Made by a program: the position numbers and the translations under genes. Under the pieces are notes generated by a model, which did no database searches, was not told the origin of the DNA, and worked only from the letters and a program-made list of their open reading frames with translations. Positions 22,212-24,847 of a stretch of 24,847 nt of DNA are shown in pieces. This DNA is from CAG-273 sp051891195 (GTDB lineage: Bacteria > Bacillota > Clostridia > TANB77 > CAG-508). The DNA is taken from positions 1 to 24,847 of the forward strand of contig JBJFEZ010000060.1 in the NCBI GenBank assembly GCA_051891195.1. The letters run 5' to 3'. Every line of letters starts with the position of its first letter. Within the stretch, counting starts at the first letter, position 1.

Positions 22212-23534
22212 TTATTTTTCTGACTTTTCTCTAACAATCATTCTAATTGGTGTACCTGTTAGTCCAAATTCTTTTCTTATTTGATTCATTAAATATCTTT
22301 CATAAGAAAAATGAAATAGGTCTTTATCATTTACAAATACAACAAATGTTGGTGGTTTAGTAGAGGCTTGTGTCATATAGAATATTTTTAGTCTTTTTCC
22401 TTTATCTGTTGGTGGTTGTACTATTGTTACTGCTTCATTTAGTACATCGTTTAATACAGATGTTGATACTCTTAGTGCATTTTGACTTGCTACCATATTT
22501 ATCATTTCATATAGTTTTTCTACTCTTTGTCCAGTTTTGGCTGAAATAAATAAAATTGGTGCATATGATAAATATGATAATTTGTTATATATGTCTTTTT
22601 TATATTGTTCCATTGTGTTATTGTCTTTTTCTATTTCGTCCCATTTATTAACTACTATTATAATTCCTTTTCCTGCTTCGTGTGCTTCTCCTGCAATAGT
22701 TGCATCTTGAGCACTTACACCTTCTTTAGCGTCTAGCATTAATATACATACATCTGCTCTTTCTACTGCAAGTAAACTTCTCATAACACTATATTTTTCT
22801 AAATTATCGTTTACTTTACTTTTTCTACGAATTCCTGCTGTATCTATAAATACATATTTTCCAAATTCATTTTCAAATTCTGAGTCTATAGCATCTCTTG
22901 TTGTTCCTGCAATATCACTTACAATAACTCTATTTTCTCCTAATATTTTATTAACTAGTGATGATTTTCCCACATTTGGTTTTCCTATAATGGCTACTTT
23001 TATAGTTTCTTTGTCATCCTCTTCTTGTGTTTTAGGTGGAAGTTTGTCATAAATTGCATCTAGTACATCTCCTATTCCTTTTGCATTTACTGAAGAAACA
23101 TCATATGGGTCACCTAGCCCTAAGTTATAAAATTCATATAATTCATCTGGCTTTTTTCCAAAAGAGTCTGATTTGTTACAAACTAGAATAACTGGTTTTT
23201 TAGATTTTTTTAGCATTAATGCAATATCATAGTCATCTGCTGTAACTCCTTGTTTTATATCTGTTAAAAAAAGTATTACATCTGCAAGTTCTATTGCAAT
23301 ATTAGCTTGTCTACGCATTTGAGAAAGAATTATATCATCTGATTTTGGTTCTATTCCTCCTGTATCAATTAATGTAAATTCTCTGCCTCTCCAATTTGCT
23401 TCTGCATATACTCTATCTCTTGTAACACCTGGTGTATCTTCCACTATTGAAATTCTTTTTCCTACTACGTAGTTGAAAAACGTGGATTTTCCTACATTCG
23501 GTCTTCCTATAATTGCAACTATTGGTTTACTCAT
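22212..23534 (-). CDS. der: GTPase Der (EngA), ribosome assembly
   Basis: A tandem GTPase needed for 50S subunit maturation. The first G domain has GRPNVGKS (10-17), DTPGVTRD and NKSD (120-123). The second has GKPNVGKS (184-191), DIAGTTRD (207-214) and NKWD. A C-terminal KH-like domain completes the 440 residues. The ribosome site is GGAGG. It is 21 bases after the deaminase gene. Confidence 0.97.
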   Translation of the reverse strand: MSKPIVAIIGRPNVGKSTFFNYVVGKRISIVEDTPGVTRDRVYAEANWRGREFTLIDTGGIEPKSDDIILSQMRRQANIAIELADVILFLTDIKQGVTADDYDIALMLKKSKKPVILVCNKSDSFGKKPDELYEFYNLGLGDPYDVSSVNAKGIGDVLDAIYDKLPPKTQEEDDKETIKVAIIGKPNVGKSSLVNKILGENRVIVSDIAGTTRDAIDSEFENEFGKYVFIDTAGIRRKSKVNDNLEKYSVMRSLLAVERADVCILMLDAKEGVSAQDATIAGEAHEAGKGIIIVVNKWDEIEKDNNTMEQYKKDIYNKLSYLSYAPILFISAKTGQRVEKLYEMINMVASQNALRVSTSVLNDVLNEAVTIVQPPTDKGKRLKIFYMTQASTKPPTFVVFVNDKDLFHFSYERYLMNQIRKEFGLTGTPIRMIVREKSEK

Positions 23535-23555
23535 TTTTTCCTCCCTTCTGTTTTA

Positions 23556-24050
23556 TTAATACGTATATTTTCCATCTAATAAATCGTCAGTATTAATCCA
23601 ATCATCTACTTTAATTTCTAAATATTCTTTTTCATTAGTTCTTACTATAACCTTTTCAATTCCACTGTTTATAATTAGTTTTCTACAAGTTTGGCAAGAG
23701 TTAGAACCTTCATCATATTCTCCTGTTTCTGGTTTGTATAAAACTAAGTATAATGTTCCTCCCATCATATCTTTTCTGCTAGCACTAATAATAGCATTTT
23801 GTTCTGCGTGTACACTTCTACAAGCATCATAGCCTCCGTGTCTTACGTCCGGAAAGCATTTCTTTTTTGTACAATATCCTAAATCTATGCAATTTTTTCT
23901 TCCCCTTGGAGCTCCATTATAACCTGTTGATACAATTTCATCATTATTTACTATTACGCAACCAGCTTTTTTTCTTAAACAGGTACTTCTGTCTGCAACT
24001 GATTTAGCTATATTTAAATAATAATTTGTTTTATCTATTCTATCATTCAT
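23556..24050 (-). CDS. dCMP deaminase family protein
   Basis: A zinc-dependent cytidine/deoxycytidylate deaminase that converts dCMP to dUMP for thymidylate synthesis; the family also includes ComEB. The zinc site is H81 and E83 in HAEQNA, with C119 and C122 in SCQTC. Three more cysteines (C54, C60, C65) lie in an insert that often holds a second zinc. Its 164 residues are normal. Its ATG overlaps the stop of a 37-codon ORF (ATGA), but it also has an AAAAAGGAA ribosome site 8 bases upstream, so it may be partly coupled. Confidence 0.92.
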   Translation of the reverse strand: MNDRIDKTNYYLNIAKSVADRSTCLRKKAGCVIVNNDEIVSTGYNGAPRGRKNCIDLGYCTKKKCFPDVRHGGYDACRSVHAEQNAIISASRKDMMGGTLYLVLYKPETGEYDEGSNSCQTCRKLIINSGIEKVIVRTNEKEYLEIKVDDWINTDDLLDGKYTY

Positions 24051-24160
24051 ATTTTTGGTTCCTTTTTTCTTTCATATTTTATCATACAATTTATTATAAA
24101 TCTATTATTATTTTTAAATTTATTTAATATTGGCATTTTTAAAACAAATGTTTCTATCAT
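24047..24160 (-). CDS. 37-codon leader ORF overlapping the deaminase start
   Basis: Encodes a basic 37-residue peptide, MIETFVLKMPILNKFKNNNR and so on to KKEPKI, with no hydrophobic helix. It starts 8 bases after AAGGAGGTGAGG, stronger than most sites here, and ends in ATGA, where its stop and the deaminase start overlap. A promoter (TAGACA-17-TATACT, about 24230-24258 on the minus strand) lies upstream. The ribosome site is flanked by CCTCC/GGAGG that can pair as a short hairpin (24169-24183). It is either a translated leader for coupling or a chance open frame; the family is not recognised. Confidence 0.5.
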   Translation of the reverse strand: MIETFVLKMPILNKFKNNNRFIINCMIKYERKKEPKI

Positions 24161-24168
24161 AAGCCTCA

Positions 24169-24183
24169 CCTCCTTGTTGGAGG
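24169..24183 (-). promoter_or_regulatory. Hairpin over the leader ORF ribosome site
   Basis: CCTCC and GGAGG are separated by 5 bases and form a short stem that holds the Shine-Dalgarno sequence of the 37-codon ORF, so access to it could be regulated. Confidence 0.45.
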
Positions 24184-24226
24184 CAAACCACATCTGCTTG
24201 TTCTCATTTCCTACAATATTTAGTAT

Positions 24227-24258
24227 AGTATATTTTTACTTTCTTGTCTAGCGAACAG
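24227..24258 (-). promoter_or_regulatory. Promoter of the deaminase-der-plsY-gpsA run
   Basis: On the minus strand TAGACA and TATACT are separated by 17 bases in the region between the leader ORF and the terminator of the upstream gene. The match to consensus is moderate. Confidence 0.45.
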
Positions 24259-24265
24259 AACTAAT

Positions 24266-24378
24266 TTTTTCTGTGTTTTTTAGCTTAAAAATCTTGCAAA
24301 CACAGAAAAAGCGCCACGCTAGTGGGCGCGTGACGCGTATCTTCGATTCGCTAAATTAGCCTCTTAAACCAATTTAGC
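24266..24378. terminator. Terminator and hairpin cluster after the variable-tail gene
   Basis: On the minus strand the main terminator is GCGCC-C-AC, TAGC loop, GTGGCGC (24311-24329), followed by TTTTT (24306-24310). Next to it TTTTTCTGTGTTT (24266-24278) pairs perfectly with 24298-24310, using the same T-run. A third stem GCTAAATT (24350-24357) with AATTTAGC (24371-24378) lies just upstream. The cluster is 55-165 bases past the stop of the gene at the right edge. Confidence 0.75.
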
Positions 24379-24431
24379 ATAACTTCCTATTGTATTTTCT
24401 TCTTCTAATTTATTGCCTACAGGGCTCAGAG

Positions 24432-24847
24432 CTACTTTACATAAAGTGTGAGGCGGAAAGAGAAGAAGTCGTAGTAGCTGTTAGTCGCATCGTTGTCGTC
24501 CCTGTATGCTGTGTAGCTGAAGCTGTTGTCGTAATACCCTCCTCTATACACGCAAGGAAAAGCATAACTGATATTCGTGTCAGTGGAATATTCTGTTGTC
24601 CATTCAATAGTATTACTTGCCATATCGTATATATTACATACTTTATCTGTTGTTCCTGTTCTTTCTCCTGTGTTTGCTAAACTAGTATTTTCTGAAGTTT
24701 GTTTTGAATATGCTGTGTTACTAGAGTATTTTTGTATAAATACTATTGCTGTATCCCATGCATAACTATTTATTAAGTCGCTTTCTACTCCAACTTCATT
24801 ATTATTTATATCTTTATTTCCTGCATACATATTTCTTGCTACTTTTA
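24432..24847 (-). CDS. C-terminal part of FGE-sulfatase/C-lectin-fold surface protein, DGR target candidate
   Basis: Partial: the frame is open to the right edge (reads KVARN before the first internal Met), so the start is outside. The visible 137 residues show the formylglycine-generating-enzyme-like pattern of retroelement targets: a DxxxYAWDTAIxFIQK region, NIYDMASNTIEWTTE, VYRGGYYDN and the final FSFRLTLYVK. The last ~35 residues vary in the expected places. In that part codons become NNC (GAC AAC AGC TTC AGC), while the rest of the gene uses AT-rich codons. The protein's likely role is ligand binding at the cell or phage surface. Function outside the fold is not known. Confidence 0.85.
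   Translation of the reverse strand, partial: KVARNMYAGNKDINNNEVGVESDLINSYAWDTAIVFIQKYSSNTAYSKQTSENTSLANTGERTGTTDKVCNIYDMASNTIEWTTEYSTDTNISYAFPCVYRGGYYDNSFSYTAYRDDNDATNSYYDFFSFRLTLYVK
24444..24548 (-). other. Candidate DGR variable region
   Basis: About 105 bases encoding YRGGYYDNSFSY to RLTLY stand out as GC-richer than the gene. Codons after YRGGY run TAC, GAC, AAC, AGC, TTC, AGC, TAC, each obtainable from AAC by changing adenines only. A second such run encodes NSYYDF. This is the pattern left by adenine mutagenesis from a template repeat. The template and reverse transcriptase are not in the window. Confidence 0.65.

Noticed and set aside
24390..24680. Plus-strand 96-residue frame at the right edge
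   Set aside because: Opposite the variable-tail gene, whose minus frame has clear fold motifs and a terminator.

Overview
The window looks like an AT-rich chromosome segment of a low-GC Firmicute, most likely an uncultured Clostridia-type gut bacterium (inference). Supporting signs are AGGAGG-type ribosome sites, a T-box riboswitch before pheS, a CIRCE-like operator before groESL, mutS2, and a der-plsY-gpsA gene order. Most genes are on the minus strand.

Layout from left to right. 1-227 is non-coding with a foreign look. Next come a short alanyl-tRNA synthetase (228-1982), a GC-rich orphan gene (2137-2505) and the tRNA methylthiotransferase mtaB (2624-3961). 4083-7618 is a four-gene cell-surface export cluster: two small anchored or secreted proteins, a DUF5305-like membrane protein, and a SipW-type signal peptidase fused to a large membrane domain. 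A lone plus-strand gene of unknown function follows (7823-8830). Then come groEL and groES under a CIRCE variant, with a palindromic element between them, then mutS2 and an arginase-family gene on the plus strand. pheT and pheS follow on the minus strand behind a T-box, with another palindromic element between them.

19164-19511 holds what reads as a type I toxin-antitoxin module. A roughly 50-residue hydrophobic peptide gene converges on a short antisense RNA. Their two promoters and leaders are mirror copies of each other, and they share a bidirectional terminator. It is followed by a housekeeping run on the minus strand: a 37-codon leader ORF, dCMP deaminase, der, plsY, gpsA, a zinc-ribbon protein and dtd.

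The right edge (24432-24847) holds the 3' end of a gene whose last ~100 bases shift abruptly to GC-rich, AAC-derived codons in a formylglycine-generating-enzyme/C-type-lectin fold. This is the signature of a diversity-generating retroelement variable region. The reverse transcriptase and template repeat are not in the window.

The strongest candidates for something new are the mirrored toxin-antitoxin module, the variable-region gene, and a structured intergenic repeat present in two diverged copies (13623-13774 and 17534-17756) with compensatory base changes.
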